Of a DNA stretch of 64,000 nt, positions 33,072 through 43,640 are shown in pieces. The DNA is from Mermis nigrescens. Taxonomy: Eukaryota; Nematoda; Enoplea; Mermithida; Mermithidae. Below the pieces are notes generated by a model. It saw only the letters and a list, made by a program, of their open reading frames with translations, made no database searches and was not told the origin of the DNA. The stretch covers positions 3,986,049 through 4,050,048 of the forward strand of contig JAVLUZ010000142.1 of assembly GCA_036768485.1 (NCBI GenBank), given 5' to 3'. Both the position numbers and the translations under genes were made by a program. Every line of letters starts with the position of its first letter. The first letter of the stretch is position 1.

Positions 33072-33484
33072 AATCAGAATTCTGGCTAACAACAATAAAC
33101 ATATAAACATTTATTTTAGTTAGATAAAGTGTTTAATATTACGATTATTTTCTCTGCACTGTACTTTCCGATCCATGTAGAGAGCATGAGAAATAAAAGT
33201 TAGTCATCATATGAATATCAATTGGCACTTTGCTGTATGTAACTTGGTGTAACTGGGTACGCGCCTAAAACCATAAGAAAAGACAATAGGTAAGAAACAG
33301 CCTGTGTACTGCAGATGCATTCTAAATCGTTAATATTTAACGGATATATTAAACTTATTCAAATTTGATTTTAACCCTCGGCGCCTCGGCACTTTTCAGC
33401 TTCGCCCTCGGCGCCGAGGCCGAGGCTCCAAAAAACGCCGAGGCTTGCCGAGGCCGAGGCCTCGGTCCGATCACTGGGTACAAT

Positions 33485-34380
33485 CTGTATGCACATTTTA
33501 GGGTCCTATAATTCTATCCCCAAAAAAACGACGAAAAATTCAAAAATTTTTCAATATGGTGCGAACCGCCCAAAAATGTTGATATTTTTACTGTTTTCAG
33601 GTATAATTTTCGGCCTTCTTTACGCGGGTAAGCTCAAAAATTGCCTTGCAGCGCTTTTCGTTTTTTTCAAAATCGCCTGACAATACCAGATTTTCCAGAA
33701 TCTTAGGTAGGTGTAGCACCCCTCTCTCAGCCCCCTTCCTAAGCCCATGTATAGGCATGACCAAAATTTTAAAAAACAAGGGAGGACCACCAGATGATGA
33801 ATTGAAAAAGACGTTGTACGACCACTAGAGCTGTACACTTTGTAAATTTTGTTACCAAGATGCCTTAAATATGATGAGAATTCAATAGGCACCTCTCTTG
33901 CACAAATCTTATATTCTGCATAAAACCTGTGCAGAACAGTAGACATAGATGCAAAATACGCTTTAGGTTGTATAAATACTAAAAATGGAGTGTCTAAACC
34001 GCATGCTTGAGACTAAATAGACTCTAATTTTAATTCTGTAAGGATAAAAAATAAAAGATATTCAGGTACTTTTAATAGCGTACGTTCTTATTCTGTAGAA
34101 GTGTCAGCCGATTTTATCCATTTGTTAAAGTTTTTCACTAAAATTTGAGCTAGTGTAATTTCAGTTGATTAGATACTCAACTTAAGTAGACATATTACTT
34201 CAATGCCAATGCTTTTAAAGAAAATCTGGAAAAGGTCGATTTTAATTGATTCGCGCACGCTGGTTTTTTCAAAACAAATGAAATAATTGTGATTGTAGAA
34301 CTTTGTATGCATCTTAGCAATGTAATGACTTGACGGCATATGTGTTTGTGCCATAGTTCTCTAGTGACCCGCTAGTGAAA
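33485..34380. other. No gene seen
   Basis: AT-rich; the frames at 33489-33946 are not conserved-looking on either strand. Degenerate repeat sequence. Confidence 0.4.
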
Positions 34381-34998
34381 GTTGCCCCGTGCTAATGAAA
34401 ATTTTGGCCGTTAGCACGACGTGCTAACAGATACGAAGACGTTTTTGTCAACATTGTAGTGATTTTAACGATTTTAAATATATTATTTAGCAGAATTTTC
34501 AATAAAATTTTCGGCGCTTTGTGCCGAGCTTCATACTTATTGTTTATTTAGCCTCAAGCACGCGATTTGAACACTACACGATCAATCAACGTACAATCGA
34601 AAAGATTTATTATTCATCTCGCTTATTTGTTTGACGATTTCCAGCAAATAATAATTACTTTGTAACAACTTTGCATTGTTTTATGTTGTTTGAAGACAAA
34701 ATTAGCTTCTTTATATTCATTTATCATTCGAATTCATAAGCGCAGTGACGTCTGTTTTTATATCAAATTAGTATGTGGCAACCGCATTATCATTCCAGAT
34801 GTTGTAGTAGGCATTTTTTTGCATAGCACGCCAGTAGGCATGTTTATTGAGCGTTAGGAAGCCATTGTGATTTAGCATGGATTTCTTGATTTATTCAAAT
34901 CTAGAAAAAAACATTGAACAAGAAAAATTGATCTGCAGAATATCATGGCATTATTAAACAGCTAAATTAAAAAACAAAAGGACATGCATTACTGACAT
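34381..34998. other. Non-coding, one GC hairpin
   Basis: A GGCGCTTTGTGCC hairpin variant at about 34513-34525. Fragments with GTGCTAATGAAAATT and GTTAGCACGACGTGCTAAC (perfect palindrome, 34412-34430). No gene. Confidence 0.45.
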
Positions 34999-35340
34999 CA
35001 GGGTCGTATTTAAGGAGGCGGCCACCTCCCCCCTCTTGGCCTAAAAAAATTTTTTTCAAGGCAAGACAATTCACGGAATGATGGAAAAATCGAATGTCTT
35101 TGCCGTAAAGTCTTCAAATTTTTGTGAAGTATATTTTATCATTTTGGCACAAGCTTGGCGAAAAAATGACTTTTTTATTTAGCTTTTCGAGTGAGTTGAA
35201 ATTTTTATTTGAAAAAGTTTGAATTTGCGTCGAAAATGCGGTTTTTGCGAACTATCCCGATGAATTTTTCGAGATATAAACCAATGCATATATGTTGGGT
35301 CCGCTTTTCCTCCCTTGACCGAATCCTGGATACGAATCTG
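34999..35340 (+). mobile_element. 342-bp hAT-like MITE
   Basis: The ends CAGGGTCGTAT and (complement) CAGATTCGTAT are inverted repeats, flanked by ACTGACAT and ACTGACAC (7 of 8 bases). The interior resembles 29605-29942. No coding content. Confidence 0.75.
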
Positions 35341-35945
35341 ACTGACACTATATGTATATTATACAATACAGGTGAAAAACCTGGCGTGCTATGTAATTTA
35401 TTCCATGCTAACGAAAAAATTTTATTAGCACTGGTGCTAATGGGTGTCATGCGAAAAACGCTGATTTGTGCCCAACACTAAGATGACATTTAGCAAGAAT
35501 ATATGTGCATAAAGATTTTCAAATATTGTTTTAAAAGCACTGATAACGCTTTTTTGACATTCAAGGCCTATTCTTTTTATATTAGTTTAGCTTTATGGTC
35601 TCTTTGTAAATACATGTTTACGTACGATTCATGTTCTATAAAAATCGCTCATTTCTGTTGTGTGTTTTCATATTGAGCATGTTGTGTATTTCCTGATGAT
35701 AATGTCATTATTTTTTAGGTCATCCACTAATGATTTGAAAATTGTGTTTAACAACGAAAATGGTCAATGCGCGAATAAAGTTCACTGGCCTTCATCGAAA
35801 TTTTCAACAGACTATGACGTACGCGCATTTATTTTATTCAAAATACCTTTGTAACATGTGTTGATAATCAAAAAGGAAATATAAGATTGAATGCTGCGAA
35901 CATTTTTAATAGCTTTATAAAATTAAGAAATTAACTTTGTGAGAT
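35341..35945. other. No gene seen
   Basis: AT-rich with short unrecognised frames. Confidence 0.4.
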
Positions 35946-37010
35946 TAAACCTGAAATATGCGGCTACCGCTCCTTAGCCCAAAAATAATTTTGGAGAGGT
36001 AAGAAAATACATGAAAATTCGACAGCTTTTTATCGGAAAATCCCAACATTTTCGGCGCTTCGCGCCGTAGAATTATTCTAATTAATTTAGGCCCAAGCGC
36101 ATCCAAAAAACGTCATTTTCCATAGCTTATTGAGCAAAAAATAAATTTTTTCGAAACGTTTGAATTTTATTAGCTTAACGGATAGAGCTTCTTCGGAAAT
36201 GTCAGAAAATGCATTTTATTTGGTACCCCTGCGAACGTATATCGAAATATAGAGTCACCAATTTTAAAACCGCCCCCCCTTAAAAAATCCTGCGTACGCC
36301 CCTGTCATGGGCGTACGCATGGGGGAGGTGGGGGCGCCGCCAGTCCCTTAGCCCAAAAAATAATTTTGTATAGGTAAGAGAAATGCATGAAAATTGACAT
36401 TTTTTTATCGAAAAATCCCGAAATTTTCGGCGCTTCGCGCCGTAGAATTATTATTCTCATTAATTTAGGCCCAAGCGCATCCAAAAAAGCGTCATTTTTC
36501 ATAGCTTACTGAGCGGAAATAAAATTTTTTTTGAAAGTTTTAAATTTTATTAACTTAACGAATAGAGCTTCTTTGGAAACGTCAGAAAATGCATTTTATT
36601 TGGTGCCCCGGCGTTTTAGGTACTTTTGAGCTAGGAAACGCAAGCCACTAAGAATTGCTCAAATTTGAGCTGGATATGTAGAACATGTTAAATTTTTTCG
36701 GCACTTCGCGCTGAATTATTCATTTTATGTATTGGTTACCTTTGCAGAACGCGAAGTTAAGAAATCGTTTGTCGATTGACTGATGTTAGATTAGTTGTAT
36801 TGATGTTTGAAACGTCAGAATTGTTATATTTCAGTATGAAATAAAGTGAAATTTTTTGAATTTTTTAAAAATTTTTCTGCACCATTGTATCAAGCTTCCC
36901 GGAATACGCTTGAAAATGCCTGTATTTTTGCCGATATCCTAATGGTTCTCGAGATATTTATCATCAAAGTTTTCGCCCCGTCCCCCCCCGAAATTAAAAC
37001 GGGCCTGTAT
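35946..37010. repeat. Two tandem related repeats of ~350 bp with GC hairpins
   Basis: CCTTAGCCCAAAAAATAATT, TTTTCGGCGCTTCGCGCCG, AATTTAGGCCCAAGCGCATC and GTCAGAAAATGCATTTTATT occur in the same order at 35970-36230 and 36345-36605. The junction (about 36285-36330) has AATCCTGCGTACGCCCCTG and GGGCGTACGCATGGGGG, probably element ends. The last part resembles the 17083-18234 hAT interior. Confidence 0.7.
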
Positions 37011-37133
37011 GCACAGCATGAGAATCCTAGGGAGGTAGAACCAAAAAATTTTCAAACATGTTATTTTAGGCTAAAAACGATTAGTATGTGTCAAAAACAT
37101 AACTTTTTGCTGTTTTTGATGATGTTGTTTCTT

Positions 37134-37134
<1 letters not shown>

Positions 37135-37211
<77 letters not shown>
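37135..37211. repeat. (TA)n microsatellite
   Basis: An almost uninterrupted AT dinucleotide run of about 75 bases. The frame through it is artefactual. Confidence 0.95.
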
Positions 37212-37555
37212 GTATAATCACACAATTTTCAAGAAAAATTCAAAATTCAACAAAATATATTCAGAAATGGCTGTTTGGTGCGAAAAACCTTAATATTTAT
37301 CTTTTCAATTTATTAGATCTGTGAAAACATTTTACCAAGGACGTTTTCTACGATTTTTTTAAAGAAAATTGTGAATTCTAGGGAGAGGGAAAATATATTT
37401 TCTGGGGAGGGAAGGAAAGCTTTTGTGGTGGGTGAAACCCTCTAAACCCCAAGATGATGTACGTCTGCTATGAAGTGTTTGTTGAACTCAATTCTACATT
37501 TTTCTTGTGGACCCTCTTCTTCTGTCTTCCTCAGGCCCCTTTGAAACCACACCTA
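37212..37555. other. No gene seen
   Basis: AT-rich; the frame entering the next element at 37454 is not gene-like. Confidence 0.4.
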
Positions 37556-38149
37556 TTGCTCAGTAGGGATGCAACGGATATCCGGATCCGGATTTCTTAT
37601 TATCCGGTATTATTTTGGTTCCGGATCCGGTATTTTGAAAAATTAAGATACGGATCCGGTATTTTTAAAAAATAAGATCCGGATCCGTTATTTTTACACT
37701 TTAAAACGGATCCTAAACGGATCCAAGAGATTATGATAAAAGATCATTAAACCTTGAATTGTATTGAAGAAACAACATCATTTTGAGACAAAAGCTTTAC
37801 TTTAATTGACTTAATACTCAAATTCAGTGACAGGCGAATTGTATTTAAGAAACAGCAGCTTTTCTGCAACCAAAGAAAATGGTAGATTGCTTAAAGTCAT
37901 AAGCTCAACTAACCGCTCATCTATATCAATTGATCTTGCATCATCGTTATTCCATTTTTACCCTTAAATCGTACATAAGTTAATTAGGAATCCTCTCATA
38001 AAAATAAAATATTTCATGCAGCAAGTAAGCATGCTTCTATTGTCATTTGCACTTTTTGCTTTTCATGTTTCAAAGCAGTCTTTTCGCAATCTGCGCGTTT
38101 TTCTGCAAAGGAAAGTTGACATGCCTGACGCGAATCTTCTACAATCTGT

Positions 38150-38263
38150 GCGTAACAAGAATCCCTCTTTCCTTTTCTTCGATCTGCTGAGACTCCTCTG
38201 CTTTGAACTTTTTATAATCCGCCGCATGCTTAGTTTGCAGACGCCTTTTCATACAGGTGGTAC
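38150..38263 (-). pseudogene. hAT transposase BED finger, C-terminal half
   Basis: The minus-strand frame reads KRRLQTKHAADYKKFKAEES, the His-bearing end of a BED-type zinc finger, followed by a charged stretch to a TAG near 38150. The Cys half lies on the other side of the inserted MITE. BED fingers bind element ends in hAT transposases. Confidence 0.7.
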
Positions 38264-39010
38264 CAGTGTTTTTTTGTACTCGGAAAAGATTTTACCCGAT
38301 GTACAAAAACTTTTCGGGACCGTCTTTGTACATGTACAAAGATTTTTGGGAAGACGAAAATTACAAAAAAGGTCTGAAATTCGCAAAAATTTTCGGCGCT
38401 GTGCGCCGCAATGAGTTACTGTGTGTTGTATATATCTTTATAATGGCAGAAATTGGATTTCAAAAGGAAAAATGTCAAATTTTTGGCGCTTCGCCCCGTT
38501 TTGAGATGATAGTGATTTTCGCTCTTGGAGACGCAAAAATTTGCTAAAGTACACTACCAAAAGTCGAGCAACTCTGTTTTTAACACACTAAAATCGCTAC
38601 TGTACCATATTATAGTACCCAAAGATTTGTGGGTACAAAATAAACAAAGATTTTTGAGAAGACAAAAACTGTAAAAAGGTGTAAAATTCCCAAAAATTTC
38701 GGGCGCTTCGCGTCGAAATTTGTAATTGTTTGTCCTATATATCTATAAAATAGCAGAATTTGCGTTTAGAATGGAAAAATGTCAAATTATTCGGCACTTC
38801 GCGCCGTTTTGAGATAATTTCTAATAATTTTTGGCGTCAGAAACCCAGAAATTAGATAAGATACGCTACCAAAGATCGTAAACCCTGTTTTACCACACTA
38901 AAATCGCTATTGTACTATAGTACACAAAAATTTGCATGTACTAAATGTACAAAGACTTTTGGGGACCATCTTTGTACATGTACAAACGGACCTTGTACAA
39001 AAAAACTTTG
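38264..39010 (+). mobile_element. hAT MITE, CAGTGTTTTTTTGTAC family, copy 2
   Basis: The ends are CAGTGTTTTTTTGTAC and (complement) CAAAGTTTTTTTGTAC, flanked by GGTGGTAC on both sides (38256-38263 and 39011-39018). Same internal duplicated unit and four GC hairpins (about 38394, 38484, 38700, 38792) as copy 1. It sits inside the BED-finger coding region of another hAT. Confidence 0.95.
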
Positions 39011-39130
39011 GGTGGTACCCCTCCATCGCTTCTTCAAAGCTTTGCTGCGCAGAGATTACATTGCGATTTAGTTTTGTTATCAGCTAGCGTAAAATAGTTT
39101 CAGATAGGACTAGAAATGCTTTTTGGCATC
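39011..39130 (-). pseudogene. hAT transposase BED finger, N-terminal half
   Basis: The minus-strand frame reads NKTKSQCNLCAAKL, the CxxC half of a BED finger, then a TGA and a frame change before the target duplication at 39011-39018. With the other half at 38150-38263 it makes the usual C2H2-type spacing, but in its present state it is split and broken. Confidence 0.7.
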
Positions 39131-39506
39131 TCCGATTAATGAGAGGAAGACGCCAGATTCGCAGTTTTTCAAGCTACAGCCGAATTTAGATCAATCCTGA
39201 CCACTGAACCAAGCTCATGCAGCTTTGCTTATTTCATCATCCTACACTAATTCTGCTTCTGAAACTAATGAGCACCGTACTTGCGAACAAAAATTTAAGT
39301 ATTAAAAAAATTAAGCGTTCATAATGCATATTCATGGATCCGGATCCGGATACGTTATTATTCGTTATTTTAATAATTAAAGATCCGGATCCGGATCCGT
39401 TATTTTAAATTTTATGGATCCGGATCCGGATCCGTTATTTTGAATTGTACGGATCCGGATCCGATATTATTGGAAAACCCGGATCCGTTGCATCCCTATT
39501 GCTCAG

Positions 39507-39939
39507 ACCGTGAAAAAGCGTCAAACAACGTTTAGCGGTATAATTTTAAGTACAAATACTTATTTTTCGAGCAGCATAATGTATAATTCGCATTCAGACG
39601 CTTTTCGTCCTTATTTTGCATTTATTTGATGTCCTAGGACATTCCATCGCCCTAATAATTTTTTTTTCATGCAAATTAATCACAAAAATTCAGAAAGAAT
39701 AAAATTTTACAAAGAATTAAGTTTCAAAATTTGACAATAAATAGCAAAATTAATTGCATATATGTAGCGCTGTCCTCTAAAAAACCAGTGGATTCGAGGA
39801 ATAACAAAACCACTCTTTTCCTCAGTAAGCAAGTGAAGATGGCCGATTATATTATACTGTTGACAAAACTATGCCATGTAAATCTTAACTGAGGCCTGAT
39901 CTTTTTTCGGATCGTTCAGAAACTTGAGATATGAATCTG
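39507..39939. other. No gene seen
   Basis: AT-rich spacer between two hAT insertions. Confidence 0.5.
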
Positions 39940-39947
39940 CCTAGAAG

Positions 39948-40676
39948 CAGTGTTTTTTGCACAAGGTCCGTTTGTACATGTACAGAGATAGTCCCCAAAA
40001 GTCTTTGTTCATTTTGTACATGCAAATTTTTGTGTACTATAATATAGTACAGTAGCGATTTTAGTATGGTAAAACAGGGTTTTCGATCTTTAGTAGTGTA
40101 TATTAGCTAATTTCTGGGTTTCTAACGCCAAAACTTACTGAAAATTGTCTCAAAACGGCGCGAAGCGTCTAAAAATTTGTCATTTTTCCATTCTGAATGC
40201 AAATTTTGCCATTTTAAAGATACATTGGACAAACAATTACTCATTTCGGCGTGAAGCGCCGAATTTGGGAATTTTACACCTTTTAAAGTTTTTGTCTTCC
40301 CAAAAATCTATGTACATTTTGTACACACAAATTTTTGGGCACTATAATATGATAAAGTAGCGATATCAGTTTGGTAAAAACAGAGTTTTTCGACTTTTGG
40401 TAGTGTATTTTAGCTAATTTCTGTGTCTCTAAGGGCAAAGATGACTAAGAATCGTCTTAAAACGGCGCGAAGCGCCGAAAAATTTGACATTTTTTTGAAA
40501 TACAATTTCTGCCATTATAAAGATATATAGAACACACAATTACTCATTTCGGTGCGAAGCGCCGAAAATTTTTGCGAATTTCGGACCTTTTTTGCAATTT
40601 TTGTTTTCCCAAAAATCGGTCCCGAAAAGCCTTTGTACATCGGGAAAAATCTTTGCCGACTACAAGAAAAACATTG
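39948..40676 (-). mobile_element. hAT MITE, CAGTGTTTTTTTGTAC family, copy 3
   Basis: The ends are CAGTGTTTTTTGCAC and (complement) CAATGTTTTTCTTGTAG, flanked by CCTAGAAG on both sides (39940-39947 and 40677-40684). Reverse orientation. Four GC hairpins lie at about 40156, 40248, 40466 and 40553. Confidence 0.95.
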
Positions 40677-40684
40677 CCTAGAAG

Positions 40685-41253
40685 TACCGAAAAATCACTT
40701 TTTTGCGCATTTTTCATGCATTTCAAGATTTAGTAATTCTACAGGTATTCATTTTTGTAGGAATCTATTAAGTTTTCACATTAGATCCATGTGCAGGCTG
40801 CTCTCAAAAAAATTTAGCTGCCATATCCTATCCATAGAGCTACAGTATACCTTCAAGGTCAAACCTAATAAAAAATCAGTTGTATATATTAACCAAAAAA
40901 GCAGCGCTAATTTTTATAAATTTTTGCAGGAATGTTCCTCGTTAAGTCTTACGTGATGCCCGATACTTATTTTTTCGAAAGTGTAGGAACTCCCACCAAA
41001 AATCCCAAAAAGTTTGATTGTGACCTAGAAAAACCACTGTAACTTAAAAAACCAATGCTGGCAACAAAATTCGTTTTCATTGAACTGCTTCAGTTAGCAT
41101 TGTTTCTTGCGCAGGGGATGTATAAGAAGCTTAGCTAGAGTTGTTTCTGCGAGTCAAAGACTTAATTTATAAAAATTAGAGAAAGTTTAATATAGCATAG
41201 ACAACATTATCGATTTTTTAATAAATTAGATGTAATGTAAGAAAAAGTCGGTC
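40685..41253. other. No gene seen
   Basis: AT-rich; the frame entering from 40552 is mostly translated MITE. Confidence 0.5.
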
Positions 41254-42906
41254 TGGGGCTGGTTTCTGAATGAGGGGGCTAAGACAGCTCTGGGGCTAAG
41301 TCACGAGAAATGGGGCTAACTATTCTATGTAGCTCCAGTTTCTGAATGAAGGAGATAGCTAGCTTGGGTCTAAGTGTCAAAAGTTAACCCTTTTCCACTT
41401 AGCCCCAGGGCTGAATTTCTGTTTATTTTCAGCCCACGTTTCTCAATGAGGGGCTAACTTTTTTGGGGCCAAATATTAAAAATAGCTCCCTCAAATCAGG
41501 CCCTGGTGTTGACTAGGGCTATCTTTCTTATTGTGGAGTATTTCTCTAATATTGGAGGTTACAAGGTTGTTGATGAATTTTCAAATAATAATTTCGGATT
41601 CGATAAAAATATGTTCAGTGAGATTTGTGACAATTTGCCATGTGACGATAATTTTTCTCACACATATGAGTCTCCCTACACAAAATTAATTAAACTGACC
41701 GCATCCGTCTCACTTAATTTCTATTAAACTGGAAGTTCATTTTCGCTATTGCCTCTAGACACATATGTGACGGATGAAATAATATCAAGAGTTATCACAA
41801 AAGAGGACTAGGATTTTTTTTAAATAAGTAGATAGCTAAGTACTGTGCTAAGCTGCTGAGGTTCCGTAATACGCGATTTCAATGTTAGTTAAAGTTACAG
41901 AGAACAAAACACGGTGATGTGTCCTAACAAAGAGCAAAACCTTTCCGTCTTATAAAACACTGTTTCTTACAGTTACTTATATCGTTTTCGCATAAATAAA
42001 AGTTAGCCCTAAGGCCAGTGTTTTTTTTTGTTTAGGGTCTGTTTGTACATGTACAAAGATGGTCCCCAAAAGTCTTTGAACATTTTTTACATGCAAATTT
42101 TTGTGTACTATAATATAGTACGGTAGCGATTTTAGTATGGTAAAATAGGGTTTTCGATTTTTGGTAGTGTATTTTAGCTGATTTCTGGCTTTCTGATGCC
42201 AAAAATTACTGAAAATTGTTCTCAAAACGGCGCGAAGCGCCGAAAAATTCGATATTTTCCCATTCTAAATGCAAATACTGCCATTTAAATATATTTAGGT
42301 TAAACAATTACTCATTTTTTGGGAATTTTACACCTTTTTACAGTCTTTGTCTTCGCGAAAATCTTTGTACATTTTGTATACACATATTTTTGGGTACTAT
42401 AATATGGTACAGTAGCGATTTTAATGTGGTAAAAACAGAGTTTTTCGACTTTTGGTAGTGTATTTCAGCTAATTTATGGGTCTCTAAGGGCTAAAATCAC
42501 TAAGAATCGTCTTAAAATGGCGCGAAGCGCCGAAAAATTTGACATTTTTCCTTTTGAAATGCAATTTCTGCCATTATAAAGATTTATAGAATACACAATT
42601 ACTCATTTCGGCGCGAAGCGTTGAAAATTTTTGCAAATTTCAGACCCTTTTTGCGATTTTTGTTTTCCCAAAAAATCTTTGTACATGTACAAAGACGGTC
42701 CCGAAAAGTCTTTGTACATCGGGAACAATCTTTGCCGAGTACAAAAAAACACCGCCTAAGGCTAACTTTTTAGCCCTAGGGCTAGCTAGCTCCATGGCTA
42801 ATTTTCATTCAGATGCGGGGGTTAAGTTAGACCCAGGGCGAACTTAGCCCCGGGGCTAGCTAGCACCTGGGCTAAACTTAGCCCCTTCATTCAGAAACCG
42901 GCCCCT
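41254..42906. mobile_element. TIR element, GGTTTCTGAATGA ends, carrying a nested hAT MITE
   Basis: GGGGCTGGTTTCTGAATGAG at 41254 mirrors CATTCAGAAACCGGCCCC at 42889-42906. Both arms repeat GGGGCTAAG/CTTAGCCCC and GCTAGCTAG words. A possible smaller unit ends at about 41502 (CTCAAATCAGGCCCTGG). The middle holds an unrecognised short frame (41506-41727) and the hAT MITE at 42016-42754. No target duplication was found. Confidence 0.65.
42016..42754 (-). mobile_element. hAT MITE, CAGTGTTTTTTTGTAC family, copy 4
   Basis: The ends are CAGTGTTTTTTTTTG and (complement) CGGTGTTTTTTTGTAC, flanked by CCTAAGGC on both sides (42008-42015 and 42755-42762). Reverse orientation. Three GC hairpins are intact (about 42230, 42521, 42606); the fourth is deleted near 42315. 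Confidence 0.95.
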
Positions 42907-43424
42907 GATGTACACAAGCACACTGTCAAATGTTATGGGAGGGCGTGAACCGAGTTTTCTTTGGAGGGTGGGGGTTAAATGAGTAATTTTGTTATTTATT
43001 GTCAAGTTTTCGTTCTTGCGATTGAGCTTGTGTTAATTGATTGCCTAAGTAAGATAATTTCGTTATGCCTTACCCCCTCACAAATCTTCCTGGTTAGTTT
43101 GTATAAAAACAAAACGCAATAAGGGCGATTGACTATGACTGACCATCAAATATACACGAAATAATGGAAGAGCGTATCTGAATGAATGAACCGAACAGTC
43201 TACTGCTCTAAAAATAAGCATATACTTGAAATTAATTATGCAGTTAGACGTCGGTTGGCGCTTTTACATAGTTCAAGCAATAGGTTGTTTTGTGAAAATA
43301 GTCTGAGATAAGTATGCTTTCCAAAATACTCGAATTAGGATATCTCTCATACCCCTTAATGTATATCTGTGATATTATATACTCGTATCTTTTTAATAAG
43401 CAATAAAACTTTACAACTTCCACT
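42907..43424. other. Region upstream of MRPL17
   Basis: No repeat recognised with confidence in the last 300 bases, so promoter and 5' UTR of MRPL17 probably lie here. No TATA box or initiator can be called. Confidence 0.4.
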
Positions 43425-43640
43425 ATGCATTCAAACAGGGAAGCAAAAAGATTTCCTAAGCCATTGCCCGCAATCCCTGTTCTGGTTCCGCCGAAACCAT
43501 ATTTGTTCAAGCATGCAACCATTAAAACTGGCGAAGGACGATTCGTAGTCCTCAGGCAGGCTGTAACGCAGCTTTTTAAGGAAGAACGAGTTGATCTTAT
43601 CAGACATAAAGCGGTGGCTGTTAGACCTTATGCAGAAAGG
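43425..43640 (+). CDS. MRPL17 exon 1
   Basis: 72 codons from ATG 43425 to AGG, then intron GTGTGTACT. It carries EGRFVVLRQAVTQLFKEERV and RPYAER, the bL17 N-terminal core. The frame runs on only four codons into the intron before a stop, as expected of an exon end. Confidence 0.9.

Larger units (their letters stand above)
30651..33476. mobile_element. hAT element with GGCCGA-iterated ends and mirrored coding ends
   Basis: The ends CAGTGATTGGACC and (complement) CAGTGATCGGACC are inverted repeats. GGTACAAT flanks both sides (30643-30650 and 33477-33484). Just inside each end is a run of GGCCGAGGCCGAGG-type iterations. Both halves carry the same 3' coding tail in opposite directions, so the element is effectively a large inverted repeat. 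Other elements are nested at 31500-32384 and 31995-32232. No complete transposase remains. Confidence 0.9.
37564..39498 (-). mobile_element. hAT element with GGATCC-iterated ends and BED-finger transposase remnant
   Basis: The ends TAGGGATGCAACGGAT are perfect 16-bp inverted repeats. TTGCTCAG flanks both sides (37556-37563 and 39499-39506). Runs of GGATCCGGATCCGG lie just inside both ends. The interior, minus strand, retains the start of a transposase, split by the hAT MITE at 38264-39010, which is younger. Confidence 0.95.

Noticed and set aside
36846..37217. 123-residue frame ending in a (YI)n tail
   Set aside because: The tail is the (TA)n microsatellite and the rest is translated repeat.
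38016..38414. Forward 132-residue hydrophobic frame, membrane-protein-like
   Set aside because: It is antisense to the BED-finger coding remnant and runs into the MITE.
41506..41727. 73-residue frame with a gene-like look
   Set aside because: No recognisable domain, lies inside a TIR element, and has no splice or neighbour support; noted only within that element.
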